A stretch of 64,000 nt of DNA from positions 1,798,001-1,862,000 of the forward strand of contig NZ_BJHV01000001.1 of the NCBI RefSeq assembly GCF_005405925.1. The letters run 5' to 3'. The position numbers and the translations under genes are program-made. Shown piece after piece: positions 27,241-35,822 of this stretch. Numbering within the stretch: position 1 is the stretch's first letter; each line of letters opens with the position of its first letter. The notes beneath the pieces are model-generated. The model was given only the letters and a program-made list of their open reading frames with translations, was not told the DNA's origin and made no database searches. This DNA is from Streptomyces antimycoticus. GTDB lineage: Bacteria > Actinomycetota > Actinomycetes > Streptomycetales > Streptomycetaceae.

Positions 27241-28485
27241 CTAGACGACCGGTTTCGTGGGCCGGTTGGGAGTCAGCGCGATCTGCTTCTTGAGCATCCG
27301 GCCGCCGTCTCCGGTGAGGCGGAGGTAGTAGTCCGAGGAACAGACGGTGCCGTCCTCGTCGAGCGCCCAGATCCCCGAACCGGCCGGGACCATCGACGCG
27401 TTCTCCGCCGTCTTGGCTATCTGATTGCCCTCGTTGTACTCGTCGAACATGGAGATGTAGATGCCCTGCGCGCCCACCCGCACCATGTTGTAGAACTGCC
27501 GCCACATGAAGTCGCCGTGTGCGCGCTGCCGCGACTGGGTGTCCCCGGGGAGCACACACGGCTGGTAGTCGATCCCGTTGGCGTCGCAGTCGGCCTGGTC
27601 CGGGGTGTTGACGCCGGAGAAGAAGCGGTCGGTGTCGGCGATGTTGCCGATGCGTCCCACCATCCACGGCGAGAGCATGTGGAAGGCGTGGTAGACACCG
27701 AGGTAGCCGGGGCGCGAGTCCTCGTTGCCGGACCGCCAGTGGGTCGGAACCCCGCCCATCACATAACAGCCCTGGGCCTTGAACCAGTTGACGACGTCCA
27801 GGCAGTCCGCGGCCGACCAGGGCTTGTTGGCCTCGTTGAAACCGAAGCCCCAGATGCCCACCACCGGCTTGCCGTTCTGTCTGGCGTAGGCGGAGGACGA
27901 CGTATGGGCCCTCATCTTGTCCGTCCAGTCCTGCTTCATCTGGCTCTTCATGTCGAGCCAGCCGGTGGCGTCGTACATGATGTAGAACTTCCGGCCGTAC
28001 GTCTCCGCCGCCGAGCGGACCTTGGTGGCCATGGCGTCGCGCGTCGGTCCCTCGGGGCTGAAGGGGTTGAAGCGCTGGAGGGCGGCGGTGTCGATGCCGT
28101 ACTGCTGCATCCAGCGGAAGTGGGTGTCGACGGTCTGCTGGTCGTAGGAGGAGAACAAGGTGGCGGGCTGGCCGTTGTTGAGGTTGCTGTAGTTGGTCCG
28201 GTAGCCCTTGGTGTACTCCCGCATATCGGGCCAGCTGTGAATGCCCGTGTTGTCCGGCGACGGCGGCCGGGACATGTCGGCGGCCCAGTGCCACCAGCCG
28301 TTGATCGGGGCGCCGTCCCCCGCGCAGGCGAACCAGCCCTGATAGCCGACGGTGACCTTGCCGACGACGTCACCGGGCGGGCTGGCCGCGGTGGCGGTGC
28401 CCGTCGTCAGCTTGGCGGCGCCCAGGGCACCGAGCGCCGTGGCGCCGAGCGCGGAACCGATGAGATGGCGGCGTGAAATACCCAT
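27241..28485 (-). CDS. Secreted glycoside hydrolase, GH71/GH99-like barrel
   Basis: 414 residues from ATG 28485. A Tat signal (GISRRHLIGSALGATALGAL) is followed by a barrel starting VGKVTVGYQGWFACAGDG, with KFYIMYDATGWLD, VGIWGFGFNEANKPW and ISMFDEYNEGNQIAKTAE. The last segment is analogous to the NEWHEG catalytic stretch of GH99, although only one of the two glutamates is clearly placed. It is convergent with the GH99 gene, 44 nt between stops. Related Streptomyces proteins are annotated as xylosidase/arabinosidase-like or GH71/99-like. The substrate is undetermined but is probably the same alpha-glycan. Confidence 0.7.
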   Translation of the reverse strand: MGISRRHLIGSALGATALGALGAAKLTTGTATAASPPGDVVGKVTVGYQGWFACAGDGAPINGWWHWAADMSRPPSPDNTGIHSWPDMREYTKGYRTNYSNLNNGQPATLFSSYDQQTVDTHFRWMQQYGIDTAALQRFNPFSPEGPTRDAMATKVRSAAETYGRKFYIMYDATGWLDMKSQMKQDWTDKMRAHTSSSAYARQNGKPVVGIWGFGFNEANKPWSAADCLDVVNWFKAQGCYVMGGVPTHWRSGNEDSRPGYLGVYHAFHMLSPWMVGRIGNIADTDRFFSGVNTPDQADCDANGIDYQPCVLPGDTQSRQRAHGDFMWRQFYNMVRVGAQGIYISMFDEYNEGNQIAKTAENASMVPAGSGIWALDEDGTVCSSDYYLRLTGDGGRMLKKQIALTPNRPTKPVV

Positions 28486-28665
28486 GAGGGCCTGCCTTTC
28501 CGGCAGTGAGCGGCTTGAGTGGGGATGCTCGCTGCGGCGGATCGTAATCACGCATTCATGATTCCGCAATTTAATGGACGGTTAGCCGAATTCCGGCGGA
28601 AGCGCTTTTCGTCGTTTATGCGTCATTCCCGCATCCGGAGATCAAGGATCGAGGGCCGGCGGTGG

Positions 28666-29079
28666 TCAGTGGCTGCGGGTGCGGACGCCGCCGTAACTCT
28701 CGTCCGTGACCTTCTCCAGCCAGGTGGTCTCGGGGCGGTCGTCGCCCGTGCCTTCCCACATCGCCAAGTGCTGCATAAACCGGTCCGGCGTGGCGCCGTG
28801 CCAGTGCTCCTCGTCGGGCGGGCAGGTCACGGTCTCGCCGGGGTGGGCCTCGAAGACCGTACCGTCGCGGGTGCCGATCAGGGCGATGCCCTCCACCACG
28901 TGCAGGGTCTGGCCGACGGCGTGGCGGTGCCAGGCGGTGTGCGCGCCCGGGGAGAAGCGCACCATGTTGGCGCGCATCCGGGAGGGCTCCTGGCCGGCGC
29001 AGATGACGTCGAACCACACATCGCCGGTGAACCAGTCCGCGGGGGCCTTCGTGGTGGGCTGGGGCGTGACGAACTTCAA
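28666..29079 (-). CDS. Small cupin-domain protein
   Basis: 137 residues, single cupin. FSPGAHTAWHRHAVGQTLHV supplies the His ligands of motif 1, and HPGETVTCPPDEEHWHG those of motif 2. Similar small cupins are annotated as mandelonitrile-lyase-like or quercetinase-like, but function is rarely known. Start chosen as TTG 29079, preceded by GGAAGAAGGA; no ATG or GTG lies near the conserved N-terminus KFVTPQP. It is divergent from an XRE regulator, with a long palindrome between them, and is a likely target of that regulator. Confidence 0.8.
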   Translation of the reverse strand: MKFVTPQPTTKAPADWFTGDVWFDVICAGQEPSRMRANMVRFSPGAHTAWHRHAVGQTLHVVEGIALIGTRDGTVFEAHPGETVTCPPDEEHWHGATPDRFMQHLAMWEGTGDDRPETTWLEKVTDESYGGVRTRSH

Positions 29080-29162
29080 GGGTTTTCCTTCTTCCGTGAC
29101 TTTCTTCGGTGTCGCTTCGGTGTCGCTTCGTTCTTTTCCGTGTCGTGACTCCCAGGCTCGCA

Positions 29163-29186
29163 CCTCTGCGCGGACTCGCGCAGAGG
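29163..29186. promoter_or_regulatory. Perfect 10-bp-arm inverted repeat in the cupin/XRE divergent region
   Basis: CCTCTGCGCG-GACT-CGCGCAGAGG. It sits between the divergent starts and could be the operator of the XRE protein. Two TCCTGGGA direct repeats (about 29196 and 29211) lie on the XRE side, and GGTGTCGCTTC tandem repeats (about 29112-29135) on the cupin side. A leader hairpin is an alternative. Confidence 0.5.
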
Positions 29187-29268
29187 AGGGTTTCCTCCTG
29201 GGAGAGAAATATCCTGGGATAAAACTCTCCCCCGCAGTGCGCCGCCGCACGGTGCCACACTGGGAACC

Positions 29269-30135
29269 ATGAGTCCCGACGCGCACCTCAACCAACTGGG
29301 CGAATTCCTCAAGGCCCGCCGGGCCGAGCTCAGCCCCCGTACCGTCGGACTGCCCGACAGCGCGGGCCCGCGTCGGGTGGCAGGTCTGCGCCGGGAAGAG
29401 GTCGCCCAGCTCGCGGCCATCTCCCCCGACTACTACACCCGCCTGGAGCAGGGCCGTATCCACGCCTCCGCACCCGTGCTGGAGGCCCTCGCCCAGGCCC
29501 TGCGCCTCGACGACGACCAGCGCGGCTATCTCTTCGGACTCGCCGGAAAGGAAATCGCCCGCCCCCGGCGCCGGGCGCGGCAGAAGGTCCAGCCGCAATT
29601 GCGGCGGCTGCTGGACGACCTCACCGCCACCCCTGCCGTCGTCATGGGGCGGCGCTTGGACGTCATCGCGTGGAATTCCCTCGCCGCGGCGCTCATCACC
29701 GACTTCGGGCAGGTCCCGGAAAAGCACCGGAACTATGTCCGCATCCTCTTCACGGACCCCGCCATGCGGACGCTGTACGCCGACTGGAAGACCGTCGCCC
29801 GTACCTGTGTCGCCCAGCTGCGCATGGAGGCGGCGAAATATCCCGACGACCCGCGGCTGTCCGCACTCGTCGGAGAACTGTCCGTCCAGGACGCGGATTT
29901 CCGCACCTGGTGGGCTTCCCATCAGGTCGCCACGCTGAGCGTGGGCACCAAGGTCCTGCACCATCCGCTCGCCGGTGAGCTCGCCCTGGACTGGGACACG
30001 CTGACCGCCAGCACCGATCCCGACCAGCAGCTGGTCATCTGGACCGCCGAGGTCGGCACATCCACACACGACGGACTGCGCATCCTCGCCTCCTGGGCCG
30101 CCGACCAGCACCTGTCGGCGTCACCGGCCGACTGA
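29269..30135 (+). CDS. XRE-family regulator with MmyB-like ligand domain
   Basis: 288 residues. The N-terminal HTH (GLRREEVAQLAAISPDYYTR, LEQGRIHASAPVLEALAQAL) and the C-terminal PAS-like MmyB domain (VMGRRLDVIAWNSLAAAL, RILFTDPAMRTLYADW, LGTKVLHHPL-type end read here as VGTKVLHHPLAGEL) are the standard actinobacterial layout. Members of this group often repress a divergently encoded enzyme and respond to small lipophilic ligands. Here the cupin gene is the divergent partner. Confidence 0.9.
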   Translation: MSPDAHLNQLGEFLKARRAELSPRTVGLPDSAGPRRVAGLRREEVAQLAAISPDYYTRLEQGRIHASAPVLEALAQALRLDDDQRGYLFGLAGKEIARPRRRARQKVQPQLRRLLDDLTATPAVVMGRRLDVIAWNSLAAALITDFGQVPEKHRNYVRILFTDPAMRTLYADWKTVARTCVAQLRMEAAKYPDDPRLSALVGELSVQDADFRTWWASHQVATLSVGTKVLHHPLAGELALDWDTLTASTDPDQQLVIWTAEVGTSTHDGLRILASWAADQHLSASPAD

Positions 30136-30208
30136 CCCGGCCGCACCGCCCCGCCGAGATGTGCATAGGCTGAGCTCCTGTCAGGACAACAGCGGCACGG
30201 GGGACACC

Positions 30209-31060
30209 ATGCGGAAAGAGGCGGTTCGATACCTTCGCTGCCCCTACTGTTCCGGCGGTTTGACGATGGCCGAGGGCGCCCTGCGGTGTTCCCAGGGGCA
30301 CAGCTTCGACGTGGCGAAGCAGGGATATGTGAATCTGCTGCGCGGGGCCGCCAAGTTCAGTGCGGACACCGCCGAGATGGTGGCGGCCCGAGCGGACTTC
30401 CTGGCCGCCGGTCACTTCGCGCCGATCGCCGGGGCACTGGCCGCGCTGGCGCGCGAGACGGCACCGGCGCCGACGGGCGGGGACCCCGGCTGCGTCGTGG
30501 ACATCGGCGGTGGCACGGGGTACCACCTTGCCCGGGTGATGTCGGAGTTCCCGGGCTCCGAGGGCGTCCTGCTCGACATCTCCAAGTTCGCCGCCCGCCG
30601 GGCCGCGCGGACGCATCCCCGTATCAGCGCGGTGGTGGCCGACGCCTGGGCCGAGCTGCCGTTCGCCGACGGGGCCGCGTCGGTGGTCCTCAACGTCTTC
30701 GCACCGCGCAATCCGGCCGAGCTGCGGCGGATGCTGCGCCCTGAGGGTGTGCTGCTGGTGGTGACGCCCCGGCCGGACCATCTACGCGAGCTGGTGGAGG
30801 CCCTGGGGCTGCTGCGGGTGGACGAGCAGAAGGACGAGCGGCTGGCGGACCGCTTCTCGGCGCATTTCACCGAGGTGGCCCGGGAGCGCTCGCGGAGCAC
30901 CATGACGCTGGACCATCAGGCCGTGCCGCAACTGGTGGGAATGGGGCCCAACGCCTGGCACCAGCAGGGCGAGCGGCTGAAGGAGCGCGTCGCGCTGCTG
31001 CCCGAGCCCTGTGACGTGACACTGTCCGTCACGCTCACCGCATACCGTCCGCTGATCTGA
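30209..31060 (+). CDS. RlmA-type 23S rRNA (guanine-N1) methyltransferase
   Basis: 283 residues. The N-terminal zinc finger (CPYC, then CSQGHSFD) is followed by QGYVNLL, the family signature. The SAM site is CVVDIGGGTGYHLARV, and the C-terminus runs to TAYRPLI. RlmA enzymes methylate G745 (RlmA-I) or G748 (RlmA-II/TlrB) in 23S rRNA. In Gram-positive producers the latter contributes to resistance to mycinosylated macrolides. ATG 30209 follows a GGGGGA site; the GTG at 30161 would add a non-family leader. No macrolide genes are near, so it may be the ordinary genomic copy. Confidence 0.85.
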   Translation: MRKEAVRYLRCPYCSGGLTMAEGALRCSQGHSFDVAKQGYVNLLRGAAKFSADTAEMVAARADFLAAGHFAPIAGALAALARETAPAPTGGDPGCVVDIGGGTGYHLARVMSEFPGSEGVLLDISKFAARRAARTHPRISAVVADAWAELPFADGAASVVLNVFAPRNPAELRRMLRPEGVLLVVTPRPDHLRELVEALGLLRVDEQKDERLADRFSAHFTEVARERSRSTMTLDHQAVPQLVGMGPNAWHQQGERLKERVALLPEPCDVTLSVTLTAYRPLI

Positions 31061-31106
31061 CACCACCGCGAAGACGCCCCGGCCCGCCGGGCTCCGCGCG
31101 GCGCCG

Positions 31107-31589
31107 TCAGGTCCAGACGGTGTATCCGCCGTCCACCCGGATCGCCTCGATGCCGCTGATGTACCGGGCGCCGCAGCGGTCCTGGGGCAGGACGAGCTGC
31201 GGGCCCGCACGGTCGAGCGGGGTGCCGTCGATGGTGACCGCGAGCAGGACGGGGGCACGGCCGAAGTCCGGGTCGATCTCGGCCCAGGACAGCAGCGCCC
31301 GGTGGCCGTCCGCGCCGCGTACGGCGATCAGGAAGCGCAGGCGGTCCTTGCGCCGGGCGGGGTCGAAGGCGGGACCGGCGGAGACCAGGACGTCGTGCAG
31401 GAACGGTCCGGTGAAGCGGTGCTGCTGGATGCCGCTGGTGGCGCAGTCGAAGCTGACCTGTGCCCGGTGCTGGGGCCAGGAGAGCAGTTCGGACACCGTC
31501 AGCCGGGCCGGAAGGGTCAGATCGCCCATCAGGGCGAGCTCCGCCACCGGACCGGCGGCCGTACGGGCAGCTGCGAGGGAGTCACTCAC
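31107..31589 (-). CDS. Molybdopterin-dependent oxidoreductase-like domain protein
   Basis: 160 residues resembling the sulfite-oxidase Moco domain in miniature: LTLPARLTVSELLSWP, FDCATSGIQQHRFTGPFLHD, the buried region LLAVTIDGTPLDRAGP and the end ARYISGIEAIRVD. Family members bind Moco through a cysteine, and the Cys in FDCATSG is the candidate. It is shorter than YedY-type enzymes and lacks an export signal, so it may be a degenerate or partner-dependent form. The 137-nt gap to the TDT gene contains a small GATC-AAA-GATC palindrome. Confidence 0.6.
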   Translation of the reverse strand: MSDSLAAARTAAGPVAELALMGDLTLPARLTVSELLSWPQHRAQVSFDCATSGIQQHRFTGPFLHDVLVSAGPAFDPARRKDRLRFLIAVRGADGHRALLSWAEIDPDFGRAPVLLAVTIDGTPLDRAGPQLVLPQDRCGARYISGIEAIRVDGGYTVWT

Positions 31590-31726
31590 GGGCTACCACC
31601 TCCTGGAGGACCGTTACCCGACCCGCCATCCCACGCAAACGCACATGCCATGCCGAGCGATCAAAGATCAGGAAGATGCGAGGTATAGACAGCCTGTCCC
31701 CTCGCATCTGCGACTCCCTGCCCGAT

Positions 31727-32800
31727 TCATCCGAGGTCCGGGCTCCCGGACCGCAGGCGCAGGTGCCGGCCACCGTGGACGAACGTCGCGACGCCCAGGA
31801 GGAGGAAGCCGCCGCTCGCCACCGCCAGCAGTGCCCAGACGATGATCTCCCGGCCCGGCACGTCCGCCGCGTACGTCCAGCGCACCAGGAAGTTCGTGGT
31901 GGCGGCCACCGGAAAGCTGTAGATCCACAGCCCGGTGTGGAAGGACCGCTCGCGGATGGTCGGAAGCATGAAGGCGACCAGGGCGAGGGTGAAGAACAGG
32001 ATGCCGGAGAATCCGTAGCCGACCCCGTCCAGATGGCCCCCGTGGGCGGCGAGCCAGGCATTGCTGCCGACGGCGGGCGGGATGACCAGGACGGTCAGAG
32101 TGGGCCGGGCCGGCGGCGGAAGCGGACTGCCCGCGACCAGGCCGCCGAGGATGACCGTACCGAAGGTCAGCCAGTACAGAACCCCCACGGCGAAGGCCGC
32201 TGCCGCGATCTCGGGCAGATGCAGCGTCGACGCGGTGATGCTCGCGATGAACGGCGCGGAGGAGACCGGCAGCAGGTAGCCGGGATGCAGGGTGGTCTCG
32301 CTGAGCGCACCGGTGAACCAGTGGGCGAGCAGACGGGCGGCGACCAGCGCGGCCGCCACCACGAAGACGGCGTAGGCCCAGCGGGCGCCCTCCTCGCCGA
32401 AGCGCGAGAAGTGACCGGTGATCAGCATGCCGATGATGGGGACGTACGCGAGGGCGAACCCCTGGCCCGGGTGGCGCAGATCCTCGCGCAGGTTGTGCCA
32501 CCGCGCTCCGCCGTGCCGCACATATGCGGCCAGGAGCACGACCCAGACCAGTGCGCTGATCACGAACAGCACATCGCTGATCTGGATCCATGCCGAGGCG
32601 ACGGAGGTCGCCGCCTGCCAGGCTCCGCCCAGGCCCGCGGAGCCCAGCGAGATCGCCAGCAGGCTGATGCGCGCGCTCCGCGAGCCATGGGAGGCGGGAG
32701 CCGCGGACGGCGCGGGTCCGGCCGAGGCGGTGGGGACGGACAGGATCGGCGGGCCCTGGCCCCGCTCCGGCCGGAGGTCCGAGCCGTTCTTGGCAATCAT
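31727..32800 (-). CDS. TDT/SLAC1-family transporter (TehA/Mae1-like)
   Basis: 357 residues. A cytoplasmic N-terminus of about 45 residues rich in Pro/Ala/Ser is followed by about ten hydrophobic helices, including ISLLAISLGSAGLGGAWQAA, FALAYVPIIGMLITGHFSRF and IYSFPVAATTNFLVRWTYA. The family moves anions such as tellurite, malate or sulfite out of the cell. It is expressed from a promoter nearly identical to that of the aldehyde dehydrogenase at 35763, so export of an organic acid produced by that enzyme is an attractive guess. ATG 32800 is the only good start. Confidence 0.8.
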   Translation of the reverse strand: MIAKNGSDLRPERGQGPPILSVPTASAGPAPSAAPASHGSRSARISLLAISLGSAGLGGAWQAATSVASAWIQISDVLFVISALVWVVLLAAYVRHGGARWHNLREDLRHPGQGFALAYVPIIGMLITGHFSRFGEEGARWAYAVFVVAAALVAARLLAHWFTGALSETTLHPGYLLPVSSAPFIASITASTLHLPEIAAAAFAVGVLYWLTFGTVILGGLVAGSPLPPPARPTLTVLVIPPAVGSNAWLAAHGGHLDGVGYGFSGILFFTLALVAFMLPTIRERSFHTGLWIYSFPVAATTNFLVRWTYAADVPGREIIVWALLAVASGGFLLLGVATFVHGGRHLRLRSGSPDLG

Positions 32801-32868
32801 GAACTGTGTCCTCGAGGTGTGATCTCAGAAGGTGATCTGGTCATGGGTGCTTGTAATGGGTGTTTTAT

Positions 32869-32934
32869 TTTAGATGCTTACTTATAGCATGCACGACCAC
32901 CAGGATGTAAGCCCCATTCGCCAATAGACCATGT
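32869..32934 (-). promoter_or_regulatory. Shared promoter module, copy 1 (TDT transporter)
   Basis: On the minus strand: ACATGGTCTAT (32934-32924), 13 nt, TTACAT (-35, 32910-32905), 18 nt, TATAAG (-10, 32886-32881), then GTAAGCATCTAAA (32881-32869). All four parts and both spacings recur at 35841-35907. The upstream and downstream boxes are probable regulator sites. The zinc-finger gene at 32949 starts divergently just beyond the upstream box. Confidence 0.75.
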
Positions 32935-32948
32935 GCTAGGATGGCTGG

Positions 32949-33515
32949 GTGGCCAGAGAAGAATCGGATTCAGCGCGGCGGATTCCCGCGACCGCGGCGG
33001 CGATGGTGGACTTGCTCAACTCCCGGCCGCACGGCCCCGGTTTTCCGGACACGCTCCAGACCCCGGAGACGGCGAGCGCCGTCCTGCGCCCGTTCGGCCA
33101 GCCCGCGGCGGAGGCGCCATCACCGCAGCGCATCGCCAAGATCCGCGGGCTGCGCACGACCCTGATGGACATCGCGTCCGCGCCGGACAGCACCGAGGCG
33201 GCCTCCGGTTGGGCACAGCTCGCCGAGCGAGCGTCCGCTGTCACCCTGCGGCAGGATTTCTCGGAGCCCGGGACGGTGCGGCTGCGGCAGGTGGGCGGCG
33301 ACCCCGTGGTGGGTGGTATCACCCTGGCGGTGGCGGAACTCGTCTCCGACGGCACCTGGCCCCGTCTCCGCATCTGCGCCAACGAGCTCTGCAGCCATGT
33401 GTTCTACGACACCACGCGCAGCCGCACCCAGCGCTGGCACTCGTACGAGGTCTGTGGCAACAAGAGCAACGTGGCCGCGTACCGCGCCCGGAAGAAGACC
33501 CGACCCGGAAGCTGA
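32949..33515 (+). CDS. CGNR zinc-finger (ABATE-domain) protein, probable regulator
   Basis: 188 residues. The C-terminal zinc finger RICANELCSHVFYDTTR through SYEVCGNKSNVAAYRARKK is the CGNR motif with Lys in place of the final Arg. The N-terminal part (LLNSRPHGPGFPDTL) is the ABATE ligand-binding-like domain. CGNR proteins are thought to be DNA-binding stress regulators. It is divergent from the TDT transporter, and its GTG 32949 starts 15 nt from the conserved ACATGGTCTAT box, so it is a good candidate to bind the duplicated module. Confidence 0.8.
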   Translation: MAREESDSARRIPATAAAMVDLLNSRPHGPGFPDTLQTPETASAVLRPFGQPAAEAPSPQRIAKIRGLRTTLMDIASAPDSTEAASGWAQLAERASAVTLRQDFSEPGTVRLRQVGGDPVVGGITLAVAELVSDGTWPRLRICANELCSHVFYDTTRSRTQRWHSYEVCGNKSNVAAYRARKKTRPGS

Positions 33516-33530
33516 TTCCGGGCCGGGTCT
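33496..33530. terminator. Hairpin at the end of the zinc-finger gene
   Basis: AGACCCGACCCGGAA, 5-nt loop, TTCCGGGCCGGGTCT; one mismatch in a 15-bp stem spanning the stop codon. It lies between convergent genes and could stop transcription from both sides. Confidence 0.6.
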
Positions 33531-33571
33531 CGCCAACTTCCTTACGGAGAAGGGGAGTTAGCCGGGAAGGG

Positions 33572-34387
33572 TCAGTTCGCCTGCCACCAGCCGGTGATCG
33601 CCGTGGCGTAGTCCTCCGCGCCTTCCTCCCAGACGAAGTGGCCCACATCGATGAGGTCGAGCCTGCTGTTCGGCAGGCGCTCGTGCAGGTACTCCGCGTT
33701 CGCCACCGGCACCACCGTGTCCTTGCGACCGGCGATGATCTGCACCGGCGTCTGGATGCCGGACAGCAGGTCACCCAGGACCGGCAGCTCGGTGGGATAC
33801 GCCCGGACGTACGGCATCTGGTCGGCGAACCGCTCGCCCGTATAGGAGGCGAGGTAGTCCTCGCGGACCACCTCCGGCAGCTCGTAGCCCTCGATGGTGT
33901 CAATGGCGACGGTCACGACGTCCTTGGGACCCATCGCCCGGTACGGCGCCAGGTCCTCGGCGTGCACCCACTCGTCCAGCACACCCCCCAACTGCAGTGG
34001 GACCGCCGCCCCGCCGGAGCCCACGACGGCGCTGCGGAACCGGTCCGGGTGCCGGGCCGCGGCGAACAACACCGCGCTGGTGCCGATGTCCGGGCCCACC
34101 ACATGCGGCTTCGCCAGCCCGAACGCGTCGGCGATCCGCACGATGAACTCACCCATCGCCTGGGGGGACAGCAGGTCCTCCCGGAGCTCGGACTGCCCGA
34201 ACCCCGGCAGGTCCACCGCGACCAGATGAGCGTGGTCGGCCAGCCGCGACCAGGTCGCGTCGTAGGCGTACAGGCTCTCCGGCCACGGGCTCAGCAGCAG
34301 CGCCTCGCGGTCATGGGGCGTGTCACTCTCGGCGTACCGGATGGAGAGTCCGTCGATCCGCCGGAACCGGGTCTTGATCTCGCTCAT
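33572..34387 (-). CDS. Alpha/beta hydrolase (epoxide hydrolase / haloalkane dehalogenase-like)
   Basis: 271 residues. The nucleophile elbow HVVGPDIGTSAVLF has Asp rather than Ser, typical of epoxide hydrolases and dehalogenases. The acid is in IIAGRKDTVVP and the base in DVGHFVWEE. The oxyanion region LLSPWPESLYAYD replaces the usual HGWP. Asp chemistry means hydrolysis through an ester intermediate. It follows the aldehyde dehydrogenase gene with a 38-nt gap, so both are probably read from the promoter at 35.85 kb. Confidence 0.78.
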   Translation of the reverse strand: MSEIKTRFRRIDGLSIRYAESDTPHDREALLLSPWPESLYAYDATWSRLADHAHLVAVDLPGFGQSELREDLLSPQAMGEFIVRIADAFGLAKPHVVGPDIGTSAVLFAAARHPDRFRSAVVGSGGAAVPLQLGGVLDEWVHAEDLAPYRAMGPKDVVTVAIDTIEGYELPEVVREDYLASYTGERFADQMPYVRAYPTELPVLGDLLSGIQTPVQIIAGRKDTVVPVANAEYLHERLPNSRLDLIDVGHFVWEEGAEDYATAITGWWQAN

Positions 34388-34425
34388 GTCCTCGTCCTCC
34401 TGCGCACTGTGGATGAGTGGGTGGG

Positions 34426-35763
34426 TCAGCTCAGCGGGACGTCGAGGACCGCCTTGCGGTGGCTGAACGTCTCCAGCGAGTAGCGGCCGTGGTAGCTGCC
34501 CATGCCGCTCTCCCCGACGCCGCCGAACGGCAGGGTCGGCACGGTCAGATGGAAGACCGGGAAGCCGAAGTTGACGGCGCCCGAGGAGGTTTCGGCGATC
34601 AGCCGGGCCCGGGTGGTGTCGTTCTCGGTGAAGGCGTAGAGCGCGAGCGGCTTGTCGCGCTCGTTGATGAAGGCGATGGCCTCGGTGAGGTCGGGGACGG
34701 TCAGGATCGGCAGGATGGGGCCGAAGATCTCCTCCCGCATCACCGGCTCGTCGGGCTTCACGTCCAGCAGCACGGTCGGGGCGATGTACTTCTCGGCGCG
34801 GTCGCTCTGTCCGCCGGTCACGGTGCGGCCGGAGCCGAGCAGCGCGGTCAGGCGGTCGAAGTGGCGCTCGTTGACGATGCGTCCGTAGTGGTCGGCGGCT
34901 TGCGGGTCGCTTCCGTAGAGCTGCTCGATCGCCTGGGTCAGGGCGGCCGCCAGCGCCTCGGCGGTGTCCGGGTCGGTAAGGACGTAGTCGGGGGCGACGC
35001 AGGTCTGTCCGGCGTTGGAGAACTTGGTGGCCGCGATGCGGGCGGCGACCGTGGCGAGGTCGGCGTCACGGTCGACGAAAACCGGGGACTTGCCACCGAG
35101 TTCGAGGGTGACGGGGGTCAGATGCTCGGCGGCCGCGCGCATCACGATCCGGCCCACGGTGCCGTTGCCGGTGTAGAAGACGTGGTCGAAGCGCTGGGCC
35201 AGCAGCGACGTCGTCTGGTCGACACCGCCCTCGACCACGGCGGTGGCCTCGGTGTCGAGGTAGGCCGGAAGGAGCCGGGCCAGCAGCGCGGAGGTCTGCT
35301 CGGCGAGCTCGGAGGGCTTGACGACCACCGCGTTGCCCGCCGCCAGCGCGGCGGCGACGGGGGTCAGCAGCAGATAGATCGGATAGTTCCAGGCCGAGAG
35401 GACCAGGGCGACACCGAGGGGGTCGAGCTCGGTGCGGGCCGTGGTCCCCTCCGGCAGATGGGAGACGGTCACCTCCGCGGGCTGTGGGGCGAGCCACTCC
35501 TCCAGGTGTTCGAGGTAGTCGTCGATCTCGAGCACCGTGATGTCGATTTCCGCGCGGTCGACCTCCGCGGGGTTCTTGCGCAGATCGGCCCAGAGAGCGT
35601 CGGCGATGGCCGCGCGGTTGTCGGTCAGCAGCGCGCGCAGCCGGGTGAGTTGCTCGCGGCGCCAGGCGAGAGACTTGGTGCGGCCGCTGCGGTGGGTCTC
35701 CCGCAGCCGCGCCACGAGGGCGGCGGCGTCGGTCTCGGTCAAGGCGGGGTAGGTGGTGGTCAT
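34426..35763 (-). CDS. Aldehyde dehydrogenase, class-3 type
   Basis: 445 residues, the short class-3 length without an N-terminal extension. LSAWNYPIYLLLTPVAAALA binds the cofactor, TLELGGKSPVFVD carries the catalytic Glu, and SNAGQTCVAPDYVL carries the Cys nucleophile. The C-terminal LPFGGVGESGMGSYHG is the family end motif. It should oxidise hydrophobic or medium-chain aldehydes with NAD(P). ATG 35763 lies about 90 nt downstream of the shared promoter module, and the epoxide-hydrolase-like gene follows. Confidence 0.9.
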   Translation of the reverse strand: MTTTYPALTETDAAALVARLRETHRSGRTKSLAWRREQLTRLRALLTDNRAAIADALWADLRKNPAEVDRAEIDITVLEIDDYLEHLEEWLAPQPAEVTVSHLPEGTTARTELDPLGVALVLSAWNYPIYLLLTPVAAALAAGNAVVVKPSELAEQTSALLARLLPAYLDTEATAVVEGGVDQTTSLLAQRFDHVFYTGNGTVGRIVMRAAAEHLTPVTLELGGKSPVFVDRDADLATVAARIAATKFSNAGQTCVAPDYVLTDPDTAEALAAALTQAIEQLYGSDPQAADHYGRIVNERHFDRLTALLGSGRTVTGGQSDRAEKYIAPTVLLDVKPDEPVMREEIFGPILPILTVPDLTEAIAFINERDKPLALYAFTENDTTRARLIAETSSGAVNFGFPVFHLTVPTLPFGGVGESGMGSYHGRYSLETFSHRKAVLDVPLS

Positions 35764-35822
35764 GGGGCATCCCGTGCTATGGAAAGGGGCCCGGCCCGCG
35801 GGCAGGGTGTGCTGGACATCGA

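Noticed and set aside
30209..31060. Macrolide self-resistance gene (TlrB type)
   Set aside because: No polyketide or macrolide genes are nearby, and RlmA-type genes occur widely in Streptomyces.
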